Shown in pieces: positions 42,701 through 54,700 of a stretch of DNA of 64,000 bases. Both the position numbers and the translations under genes were made by a program. Under the pieces are notes generated by a model. That model saw only the letters and a list, made by a program, of their open reading frames with translations, had not been told where the DNA came from and did no database searches. Location: contig CAADRB010000035.1 in assembly GCA_900708905.1 (NCBI GenBank), positions 455,131 to 519,130 on the forward strand, read 5' to 3'. Each line of letters starts with the position of its first letter. The first letter of the stretch is position 1. The stretch is from Hymenolepis diminuta (lineage: Eukaryota; Platyhelminthes; Cestoda; Cyclophyllidea; Hymenolepididae).

Positions 42701-45700
42701 TTTAATTCATGTCTTAAGCACATGGTCAGGAGACAACCGGAAATCTATCGATCACCACTCTTCCTGCATCAACTAAAGCGCGGAAAAGGGCAAATTCTCC
42801 TGAGTGCTGCAAAATATCTTATCTGATATTAGGTATCTGTTCTTTGCAATGAAATGTCATAAATGAGTTCGGAAATAGAATATGATCAATTGGTCAAACG
42901 GATCTAGCCAAACGCGGACTTCAACGCGACCAAGAAGTTTTAAATACTAGGGCATGGAGCAATGAAAATTACACATCAGATGGAGTGCAAACAAATAAAG
43001 AAGGATTTTTACCGTGTCTGTTTCTTTGCTACTACACAACTTCGCTTCTTCAGTAATTATTGGTCAACTATATCAGTTGGATTAAATTTTGAATTTTAAA
43101 TCTTTAATATAATACGTTCATTAACTAAAGGATTCTATAGAGTATGTCTGCATTTGGACATATTTTGCTGGCTTTAATTTAACTCCGAATGTCATATTCA
43201 TGGAAACATGCTCCTTTTCTTCAGCTGAGCAGACTTGATTTCGACTGATTATGTGGAATTACTCATCCATTAGCGCGAAAAATAGAGAGTGGTCTCACAG
43301 CCAACCTCATTTTACATGCTTTCTATACCCAACACGAAGATTTTTAAGTAAACAGGTCCCACAACCGTGAGAGTATTTTACAGCTGGAAAAAATAGTATA
43401 TTTCATGATGAACTCACGTTCGTCAAAACAGGTTAGGTGAAATCCTCCACCGTAGAATTCCAGTCCGACAATAGCCAGTACAACAATACCGAAGAGTACT
43501 AACAAACCTATCTGCAACAGAGGCGCCATCGCCTTTATCAGAGACTTTAAGACGACCTGCAGACCTAAAATTACAAAAAAATATTACTTTTAATAAATTA
43601 GAAGATAAGATAAGTTTGTAAAATATATTACAAATGAAGATGCGCCCGGTCAATCAATTAAGTGCCTAAGTGTTCACCAGCCCGCTCAATACTGAGTGCA
43701 AATGATCAGGTCAGGAGTCTAATGGCTGAACCCTTAATATAAGAAAGAACCGGACAAATAATGAGTTCAGATAAAGCGGGACGATTTCGATTTTCTCCCT
43801 TTCCGCTCGTTTCTTTTTCACACATATTTTCCTTAAATCAACGTTCTTCAAGCTGAGGTAACTTCTTCTGACCAAATAAAACTCCGATACAGTTTTCTCC
43901 ATTATTATTAGTAGAATTGTTACTATTACTCCTAGTAATACAAATAATATATGATTTTAAAATTGAGAAAAAACTGAAATCGATTATTGGAAAGTTTAAA
44001 AAATGATGATTAATGCCAGTATTTGAATGAGTCATACCTCATTTGATAATTGGAATAGAAATGCACAATTTTCACTAATTGGTTTCCTCACATTTCAAAA
44101 TTCAAATTCCATGATCCGTTCCCTGGATTGCTGTGAATGCTCCTCTGTCATGTTCAGGGCTTATTTTCCAGTAGTATTTAATTAAGAAGGGTTGGTCTTT
44201 CCGCCTCAATTTATATTTTTTCTTCCGCTGGTTGAGGAGGAGGCAAAATCATTTTCCATGACATTCAGCAACTTACAATTTCAATATAGCAGAGTTCAAC
44301 TTGAATGAGCACAGCACAGTTAGCACATCTCTGCTAATTAAAACTGCAGAATACCGGTTTTTGACTATTTGCCTCTTCAGTTACTGAAAAAATGGTTCGA
44401 TTGACTAATACAGGTCAAAAAGCAGAGAAGTATTTGCTGCAATCCACTTGACGAGATGTGAAATTTGAATTTTGAAACATGAACCTCCCGTTTTGTAAAT
44501 TTTGCACAACTCAAGTCCAAAAATCAAATAAAGCAAGACTTCTTGAAACCGTGCAGTTGCCCTCAGACTCTTTTCAATTTCCCTCTTCATCGTTTACTGG
44601 ACTTACTGTTTTTCAAAGTCACTTACTTTCCACAACTGCAAATGTTTAATTTTTTGCACTACCATAGGTAATTATAATCAATAGCAGAGATAAGACATCT
44701 AAAAAGTTGAAGTTGGCCGAGGACCCTCACTCAAGATGAAAAAGTGAAATGGTCGACAGTAGTGGTATCAGACATTCAGACGAAACCCCGATGATGCTAT
44801 CTACCTACTATCTTTGTGGTGAGCTTTTCTCCTTCATTGAGTTGCCTATTAAACCCACTGTTTCTCAGTTTTCCTATGAAGGTTTTTGAATTCGATTGAA
44901 TGCTGATTGTCATAGGTAAATTCGTGCATTTTGAGAGGATCCCAGTTTTATTAGGCTTTTTTCTCCTACGCAGGCCTTTTCTAAAAGAGAACTTATTTTA
45001 CTTCCTCCTAGTTTCTACCAAATTGGAAGGAGATTTTAAATGTCCATTTGAGAAAATCCAAATGCTTGTTTATTTTAAACAAAGTATAGAACACCTCTAA
45101 CTTCACTGCCAACTAACTTACCGGCTGGAGGCTCTTAAATGTCCTTAGCCATAAAGTTCTTATGAACAAAGAACACGCGCAAAAATGGAGAACTTTGACA
45201 GTCAAAGACCTCTCGTCAAACCTATTAGCGGAAGTTATAAATTTTATTTTATGTTTGACTTGCAGGCCTGCTAAAGTGTTGAGCACTAACTTTACACTTG
45301 GAACATAGTAAATGTGAGGTTACGCAGGAAAATGCAGCGCGGTTAGATACACGCACTGAATAGTGATGATAGCCTCTGATTAAAAAAACAACTTTAAAAT
45401 ATGGAGGAAGCACTGGCAAGTGGGTTTGACTTACTGGGTATTCCGGAAACCAGTTTGAGCGGTCGTAATACACGAACAGCCCGGAGTGTCCGCAAATCAA
45501 TTCCGGTTCCGGTTTGCGCAAACACCGTTATGTACCTAAATTGAAATAATACTCAAGTCTTTAAATTAGGCTTCCACTTCTACTCGCATTTCATGTCCCT
45601 GACAAAATGTACACCTATATCCATCAGTTATTTTGTTTTTTCAAAAAAAATTTTACTCTGGAATTTTATTTTAATCAAAAGTGCTTGTTTAGAATGAAAA

Positions 45701-48700
45701 GTTAGTGCAAATTAGATTGGTGTGCCAAGGAGTTACCATAATCAAGTAATATTTTAGAAAAAATTATGATCTGGATGACTAGATTAGGAAAGCTTTATTC
45801 AGGACTTCCCTTGGGTTTATGGGTGACGTCAGGGAGGTTCCCTCTGAGCGACTCAAATTATGCCACTTATTTGCATGCCAGACATGATAAGTGTGGTTGG
45901 TGCGCCACAGACAAGGGAACAGACCTCATGACCTCTAACAGAATATTCGTGTATGTTGATTAATACCCCAACAAATACCTTTAAGATATTCCCGATTGCT
46001 CACTCTATAAGACTAATTAATTTAAAGATAAATATTTTCGCTTTTGGAAACAATTTGAAGCTTATAATGACCATCAAATCGTAATTTCTTAAGTATTGTC
46101 AGAATCTTCAAAGTGTCAAATGTGACTCCTTCGAAGCATGCTGATAGCCGGTCTATCAATTCGGAGATCGCTTGATCGAAGGCTATTGAGCCGCACCCTT
46201 GTAGAATGTAAGTATCTCATTACAGCTACCTCCTGACGCCATTGTTCGTTTGGAAAGACTCAACCTTATTTCCTTATGCTTATCCAAAGGGAATCGATTC
46301 ATTTTGCTCGAATTTTAATGTCGCTTTCAAGAATACGGAATTATTGAGCTAATTTCCAAATGACTTTCAGTAGCATTAAGAAAGCATTCCTTTTCCACCC
46401 TCATATATACATACACAACATGTTTTCCGCATTCCCAATGAAGCTATGCATATATTACTTTTCACGATTTCACACTAAGCTGATACTGGCTTCACTATTT
46501 CAACTTGTCTCCAGTTATTTAACAAATGCAGCTTTCATGCAAACTAATTTAGGCTGTGAATTCGAGTTGTTCTGCGTTGAACTAACAGGCAATTTAAATC
46601 AATAATCTGCATTTCTTCTGTCATGAGGTCATGCTACCGACCCAGTTAGCAAAGTTATCCGTAATAAAATCTGCCTCCAGATGTCTGGAGGCTGATGTCA
46701 ATGTTAAATAATATGTTAGAAATTTGTGTCGGTTCATGAACAGCGAACTCTTAAAGCCAATTATATTTTTAATTAAATATTCATTGTTTAACATGAATAA
46801 TTTATAAATTAAATTAAAAGTCATCTTAAATGACGATAGGAGCGGCGCAACCACCCATCATTATAAACGCCCAATTTCAGAAGCTAGCTATCTTCTAGCA
46901 TCGGACTACTTTGAGCTGCATTGTGAAATGGGTGGCCATGGCAGTGGAGGAGAAATCACATTTCCCTCCATGGACATCAATCTAATTGTCGCCAAATTGC
47001 CACGAAAACTATTTTCCAACAATAATGAACTCCTGAGGTATTCTCACGATATCGTGGACAAAGAGGCGTAAATTGCACCGCAAGCTTCAGAACATTCTTA
47101 CTTTTCTTGCTTTTCAGTGGAGACATCTTTATATTCTACCTTCTCTTCCTCTTTGATAACTGCAGCATTCAAAACCCTGCATCTTATGTCCAAATCGTAT
47201 CTGTGATGAAGGCATCATTCGATCACATTTTGACTGATCAAATAAAATCAGCATGAAATTTAGTGGCAAGCTTTAGCACTGGACTTTTCCGTCACTCGAA
47301 TTCAACAGAGTTTTGTGAATCTTATTGAAAAAAGCGGAAGTTCTTTTAATACAACACAGTCAAGATATGAATACCTTACCCGGTTATAACGACGGTGAAG
47401 TCGAGAAGATTCCAGACGTTTCGAAGATAAGCGCCAGGTTGCAGTAGAAAACCTAGAGCTATAATTTTCAGAATTGCCTCACATGTAAAGATGCCCAAGA
47501 AGTAGTTTTCCAAAAATTCCTGCAGAAAGAGTAGTGGAATGATTTTATGATACGCCGATTTAAAAAAAAATACTAAAGTCATTTTATTAAAGTTGCCCTT
47601 GGAAAACGTCCACTTAAAGTCGAAGTTTGATAAACAATACATAGCGTTAATAATTCATGAGACATCAGCTAGCTACAATGATAAAATTTCAGTTTCTGGA
47701 TCTCTTAAAAGCTCAACCGGTACCCACCACGGTGTCAGTTTTAATTCTTGAACAGGGACATGTCATGTAGAAGCCTAAAATGGAATACCAACAAGGAACA
47801 GTTGTGACAAAAATAGAGAAGAAATTTCAGGAATAAATTATCAGACTTTATCTTTTGTTCAGTAGTAAGATTTTTGTACCACTTCGTGTTATTTACTTTT
47901 AATAAAAAGCAAAATCAATCAAGTTTTATTGTAATCAACCTTATTGGAAAATATTCCACTTTACTTTATGGAAGTCGATTAACAGAATGTCTACTAAATA
48001 TTGAAGTGACGGGAATCGAGCTGATTGAGATTTCAAAAGGTCCTCCCGCAATGGGTAGTTCACATTTCAGAAACCGATCTCATGACTGGTCACCTGGATT
48101 ACTGAGCAAATTTTCCTCCACGATATGCGGTACCTACTGACCGACTTCTTAACGGCGATGTCCGGATTTATCATTTAAGCACCTTTATACTTCCGCTAAT
48201 TGGGAAAGCAGAAGGATTTTATGAGAGAGGGATTGTTGTGGTAGCGATTTTATGAAAGGAACAAATCTCTGAGTGGGTGAATTAATTTTAGTCTTCAATT
48301 AAGATGCTTCCATAACTCATTTCATCCGAAATGTAAATAAAATATATTTATTTTATTTATTTTGTTTTCCTGCGTGCGATTCTATTTCTTAACAATTTAG
48401 ATTTTTGTGGCTGAATCTTCAAACCGCAAAATATTTAATTGCAATATTATATATATGTTAAGTTTTTTTACTGGCGGTAGATGTACCTTCATGAGATGCA
48501 ACAAGACGATCGATTACTCTTATAATTGCTAAAATGACCGGACACACCCATTTCCCAAAATGGCAAACGAAACCCACTTTTCTTAAATTTCACCTCGATT
48601 TAAATGAACTCATTTTAATTTCGGTATATATATTTTTTTGTAGTTTAAAATGAGGTCTTTTACCATTTTCAAGCCTGACGTCCCAGTTTTTAGATGAAGA

Positions 48701-51700
48701 AGAGAGCGAGAGAAGTCATAAACAAGTCAGCTAGGCAAAAAATGAGTTTAAATGTAACCTTGAAGGATGCCAACGAGTCAATAATATTCACATAAGGGAA
48801 AAAATAAAATGAAATTTTCTTAAGGAGAGACATTAGCTGAAGTATTTTCTCAAATTAGATAATTGCTTCCACCCTGACAGTATCGAAATCGGCCTTTCCC
48901 TCAAATAACTTGTTGGACATTTTGAAATTCTTCGCTTGTGCAATAGGCTGATCGATGGGCTTTTCGACCGGCAGAATCCAGCGTTTGAGAATGCGGTTAA
49001 GCTCTTCCAACGCAACTGTGGATTAATCACATCCTAAAAAACTCTCAACTTGCCACTGATTTGCCCACGTTTTTGAAATACATCTGAGAACTAGAAAGAA
49101 GCCCCATCAGGAAAATATAAATTCAATTAAAAAGCATCTACTTTAACTTTCTAACCACTTTCAGATTACTAGTCTCCAAGTAAACTGTATTTATTATAAC
49201 TAAACAGAGTTATTAATTTATTAAAAACAAATTAAATTTAAGGTTTGAAGAGGAAATGGGAAAATTTTGAGAGAGCTTCAGAATCTTCATATTTCAACAC
49301 TACCATCTCCTTTATTTGAAAGTTCCAAATGACGAGATTTGTTATAATATTTAAAACTTCATCTTGTAGGGAAAGAAGTCCGTCTGTAACAAGACAATCG
49401 ATCGGCTAGTGCCTTCTTGTCTCGTTTTTGCTTGCCAGAGGTAGAATGCGGAATTGTCTATTTACGAGTAGTTCAGTGAAGTGCGGAATAAATAACTCAG
49501 CATGGATTGAACAATTGAGACATTGTTTGCCTTAGTCTTCGAAATTGGCTTCTTTGTAGAAGTTTCAGAAGAACGAAGATTGTAAGCTCTCCATAAATGA
49601 CTCTTTAATTATTTTACTTCACCACACGTGGCAGTTTAATTTTATATTTATACAATCAAATTTGACAAAAGTATGAAGGAAAATCGTTCATAATTTTCCT
49701 TTGTTTTTCCCCAGGTAATAAAACTGAGCTCAGCGTAAGAACCGAAAGTCAGTCAATTTCAGTTTATCCGATCCTCGACTGATTTGGCTCAGTCCTATTT
49801 TATGACAAATTGTGCGTCTGCGTTTACCCAGTGTCATTAAAATTCTATCTGAAAGGAGATGTTGCATAAAATGTTGATCGTTATTCGAAAACCTCAGCTT
49901 CCGTACGTTAGTCACTTTTACTCGACATTATACATTAAACAGTGAATCCTACAGAGGTGAACCAGAGTTCCAGTTGATATTGTCAAGATGGAAATTTATT
50001 GAAGCAGCATTTGCCGTCCATCAGAAATAAGCAACTGCTTAACAGACTCTCCATTATGAAAATTGGGCCTTGAAACATTCAAAAGTCACAAAGTGGGTGG
50101 CTCGGCGCTTTCAGAAGCCAACTAACTCAGGACTCTTGACATCCTGACTATGTCATGCACTCCGCACTGATCTCTTCAAGAAAATCTTCCAACCTAGTCA
50201 CGTGATCAGATGTTATTTTGCGTGCTATTTTATTAATGGATTATAATTGCATTAATTAATTGGTAGAACATTACAATCACAAATTCATCGCTTCTACCTT
50301 TCTTCCTCATAGTTGAATTGAAGTATAATTATTTTCCCCAGTTTTCAGAGAGCAGAGAATTAAAATAATCACGTAATTTAAATATTTCGTGAAAATAAGT
50401 TACGAAGTCGCGAAATATTTCATCACTAATGAAAGCGGAGACGAATGTCTTCTACTGATTATGTTGAGAAAATTAGAACGGACAATACAGAACAATAGAA
50501 AAATGATTTATTACAATTACAATTATCCTCCATATAATTTATCAAACTCTTCACGATATTAAAGCACATTTTAAACAAAATCCACACAAATTACAAAATT
50601 TCTCTGGTATAAAACCTACTCAAATTTCATAATGAGTATTTACGTAAACTTCCTTTAGGAAAATAATGAAAACAAAGTTATTAATTGACAGACAAAGTGA
50701 GTTTTCATTCAATTCCGTTCTCTCGAAGGTGGTCAATTTTCGCTCTTTATTAGACATTCCATCAAGCTACCAAATTTGGTTTCACACATGAGAACTCATC
50801 AGACTTTGATGGGCTTTGATCGAAGTTTGTCAGTCCGAATGAAGAACTATGAGAAAACATTTATTATTGATCCTCTCGGTCTAAGGTAATGGTACCATGT
50901 CTCTTTTCTAATGGTTAATAATAGCATTTTAGATTTTTCAAGGTGTCTTCTCCAAATCGCCAAGAGTTAGGCTCCTATCTTAATAAAAGGGTTGAAAAAG
51001 ATGAAACTTTTAACAAAAATTGATAAAAAATAAGTGGTGTGACCGCAGTTCCTCGTTTCGGAGTTCGACGTTTATGGGGAGGAAAGATCTAGACGCGAAT
51101 GTCAGGCAAATGAGGCAGATTTGTCAATAGCTTTTGGGAATGAGCATTTGAGCAGAATTCAATAACAAATTGAAGAATGAAAATTAATATCGGCTTCTAT
51201 GCGATGCCCTTAACGTGACCCTTCATTGGACTGTAATTTTGCTCATTTCAGTTACTTCTGACCTTTAGAAAATGAAAATCTTGCCTTGCTGTAAGATCAC
51301 AAAATCTTTGCATTTGTTTGCAGACCTCTGATTTGTAGAATGCTTATTTCGACACTACATATTTAAATCATATATTCCTGAGGTCTTCAAAGCATAATCA
51401 GCGTAATTAATTCGAACCCTCTGCAACTATGAAAATTGAAGTGGTGCCCACATACGACATTTCAGTGTCTTCCCATGCTTTTTTCCAGTTGGCGCTAGTA
51501 GGGGATAATAGGAAAACTTTACAAATCTTCAATTGGGAAAACTGACCTCCAGTGTAAGTTCCCCTCCAATCAAGTCGAAAAGGACATTTCAAATCTCATG
51601 AAGGTGAAGACTTACAAAACATTAATCAAATTAATTATTTATTACATATTTGCGCTTTACGGTGAAAGCTTTACTCGTTGATTAAGATTTTTTCATATCG

Positions 51701-54700
51701 TACAACTTGAAGTTGGTTCGTGAAATATGACCATGTAAATGCAAATAAAGGCAGATTTCAGTTCAAACTATTTCTACTAAATAATTAACGATCTTTAATC
51801 AGAATTAACAGTTCTGATATCTTGAATACAACCACGATTCAGCTGAGGAAAATCTTTGCCTTTCATATTTTTCCTTCTTCCACGAATCGTAAAAACAGTA
51901 TTGAAAATGGTAAGAAGAAGGGACGATGCTTTAATGTGTACAGGAAGTGTACATCATCGGTATGTCACTTACAAATTATAGCCATGGCACGTCACCGTAT
52001 GACGTGGTCAGCTGTCATCCACCGATTGGTCCTTTGTCTGATCAATTATATTCCGTCACATTCAGACATCGAAGTTTAATGACTGATTCAGTCTTCTCTG
52101 GCCGATTACAGCCCAACCAAGTGCAGTTTTTAACTCGACCGATAAAGATGACTGGTCTGGTATGGAAAATAGATTAGTCTTGTTCTCTCTGTCTTCTCCC
52201 TCTGGAGTCTGGGCAAGTGTATCAAAATGCATTAGCAGTGACCTGATCACATTACACAATGGGAATTTTTTTATTTTTATGTTCTTTTTTTGTATTGTAA
52301 TGCAAACGTTTGCAGTAAAAATACAAAGCGTACAATTTCAAAAAATAATGAAATATAATTAAATAACTCTCGAACGTACTATGCGGGTTGAAATCGGTCG
52401 TCGGTCGTTGTTGGGGAGATGAACTTCCATAGCAAGGCACACACAATTTGCAGCAATTGTGCACAAAACCAGATATTCGAATGGCGTACAAGAGGCAGCA
52501 AAAATGAAAAATTTTTCCGGTTAAGGAAATAAAATTTTTCTTTAGAAAAATGAAATTGAAAAATGAAGTAAAGTTATGATGGCTATTATTATATGCTAGT
52601 CGATTTAAACAAAGTGGTTATCTTTATTCATTAACGGGAACGTTAATGAAATGACAATAGATTAGAAATTTTAGATCGGAATAGATCGGAAATGTTAGAA
52701 AAATACTCAGTTTCCTTTCTATTAAAAGTGGAACAGTTTATGGAATTGTCTAAGGCTTATTCATCTTGGAACATCGCGTACATGGACTATCGGAGAAACC
52801 GTACAATTACATTCCAAGTTTTTAACTCTGCAACATAAGAACTCGACACATTGAAAGACAACATTTAGTTGAACAGATTCGAATTATTTGAAAGTTTGCA
52901 TTCGGAAATGCAAAAAATGGGAGATGTGATTGCGCCCGTTGTGTCCTAGATGAAGGTTTCTAAGCTATCGGGACTCACCAGCATTTTTCGGAGTCGACAT
53001 CTATTCGACCCTTTGAAAATTCTACTATTTGGAGGGTCTAGACGCATGCCAACGAATACAAATTGAATTAAGTTTTAAATATTAATGAGTGTACTATTTA
53101 AATATCCTAACAGGAGACATTTATGTTTGATGATCGGATTAGTAAGCGATTGTACCGATAAATTATGCATGAGAATGGCCAGTTCTCAGAGGAGGAAGTA
53201 GCAATATTCCAAAGCACTTGGCTAATTACATTAGGTAATCAAGCATTATTAATAGAGACTGTTCAAGGAAGACGAGGAATCGTGATCACTACGTCTTTGG
53301 ATTATTTTGCCGAGGTGTGGAAATAGATCGATGGGCTTTTTACGGCGCATTTCAGTTTGAGGGAGAGAGAGCGCGCGCGCAAACTAAACTGTCCCATCGC
53401 CATATTTCAACTTAAGTAACTTTGTGTATCAAAGTAACTTAGAAAAACAATAATTCACTCCTCCTTAGAAAAATGACTTCTGCTTGCAAATAAACGGTTT
53501 AAAAAATCCTTTTAGGAAGAAAAAGAGAAATATTCAAAATCAGCTTGCCCTGAATATGCCATCGCCAAATAAAACCATTCCAAGTAACAGACGGGGAGTG
53601 GCCAAAATTTAATCTTACTGAATAAATCAACGTTCAATTATTCAAAGACGCATCCAGTTTACGTTCGTAAACTAGTTATTTCAGTGCACAAGATGGCGAG
53701 AGCGCCTCAATCAAGTTAAAGACCAACAGGAAATACTGTGCAAAAGTCAATGTTCCACCTTCCATGATGATGCCCCCTCCGTCCAAATCAATGCAATCTT
53801 TTTGTTTGTTTGGAATAAATACAACATGTAGGCAAATGCTTAAGTGCAGTTCAAATTTAAAATAAAAATTCGTACTTCTTTGGTACTTTCCTCACCTTTC
53901 CTCAGGAAAATTGAATAAAATCATATAATCGTATCTGAAAAATTCAACCAATTTAATGGACACCCAAATTAAGTATTCAATTTCACCTCGCATTTCAATA
54001 ATCAATAATTTAAAAATAAAATAAAATCGTAGAAATTTGATTTCTGTCTCATCAGTTTTGAGCAAACAAGTAAACAGGTATTCTGCTTCTGCTCTCTTTC
54101 GAATTTTCAAACTAACTGAATAGATCACCGTTTAAAATTGACTTGGGATTAAGATTCCGTGCCTGCAGAAGACATAAAACCCATTTAGAAGTGTCAGTAA
54201 AATTATCTGTCACCACTTCGACAGGTAAAATGGCATTTTTTTGTTTTCCACTGAATAGAAGCTTTAGATGGGAGGTTGATGTGACCTTGAGACGACGACA
54301 ATTTTGCACACTCTAAAACAAAACTGTCAATGAGAGAGAAAGAAGTTAGAAAAATTGCTACCTCCTAGAAAGGTCGAACAATTCTAAAGTTTTTTTGACG
54401 GAAAAAGTTAGTTTTGTTTACTTAAAGGAAAAGCATAATAAGCTGCTTGTGTGGAGCATTCAACAAATAAGTCATCGGCTACTTTCTTCAGATTAGAAGC
54501 AAGTTCTTCAATATGCAACTGATCGTCTAAGTATTGATTCGGAAAGGAGTATGACATTTTGTTTTAATGAATACTCGAACCGATCAATGATTTTCTATTA
54601 GTTAGCAATTGAAATCAATGGAGAGTACTGCAGCTAATTTGGTGATCATCATTTTATTCAACACATAAAACAAATAACTAATAATTATTAAATAATAACC

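Larger units (their letters stand above)
43565..45434 (-). other. Cav2 intron 4
   Basis: 1.87 kb, GT-AG. Contains two family-A repeat copies in opposite orientations, about 44085-44300 (plus) and 44395-44600 (minus), so the intron RNA could fold into a long imperfect hairpin. Confidence 0.75.
47520..52379 (-). other. Cav2 intron 2
   Basis: 4.86 kb, GT-AG. It contains a family-A repeat copy at about 48040-48240 (plus orientation) and an unexplained open stretch at 48862-49013 (listed separately). The rest is AT-rich, with no other gene-like signal seen on either strand. Confidence 0.8.
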
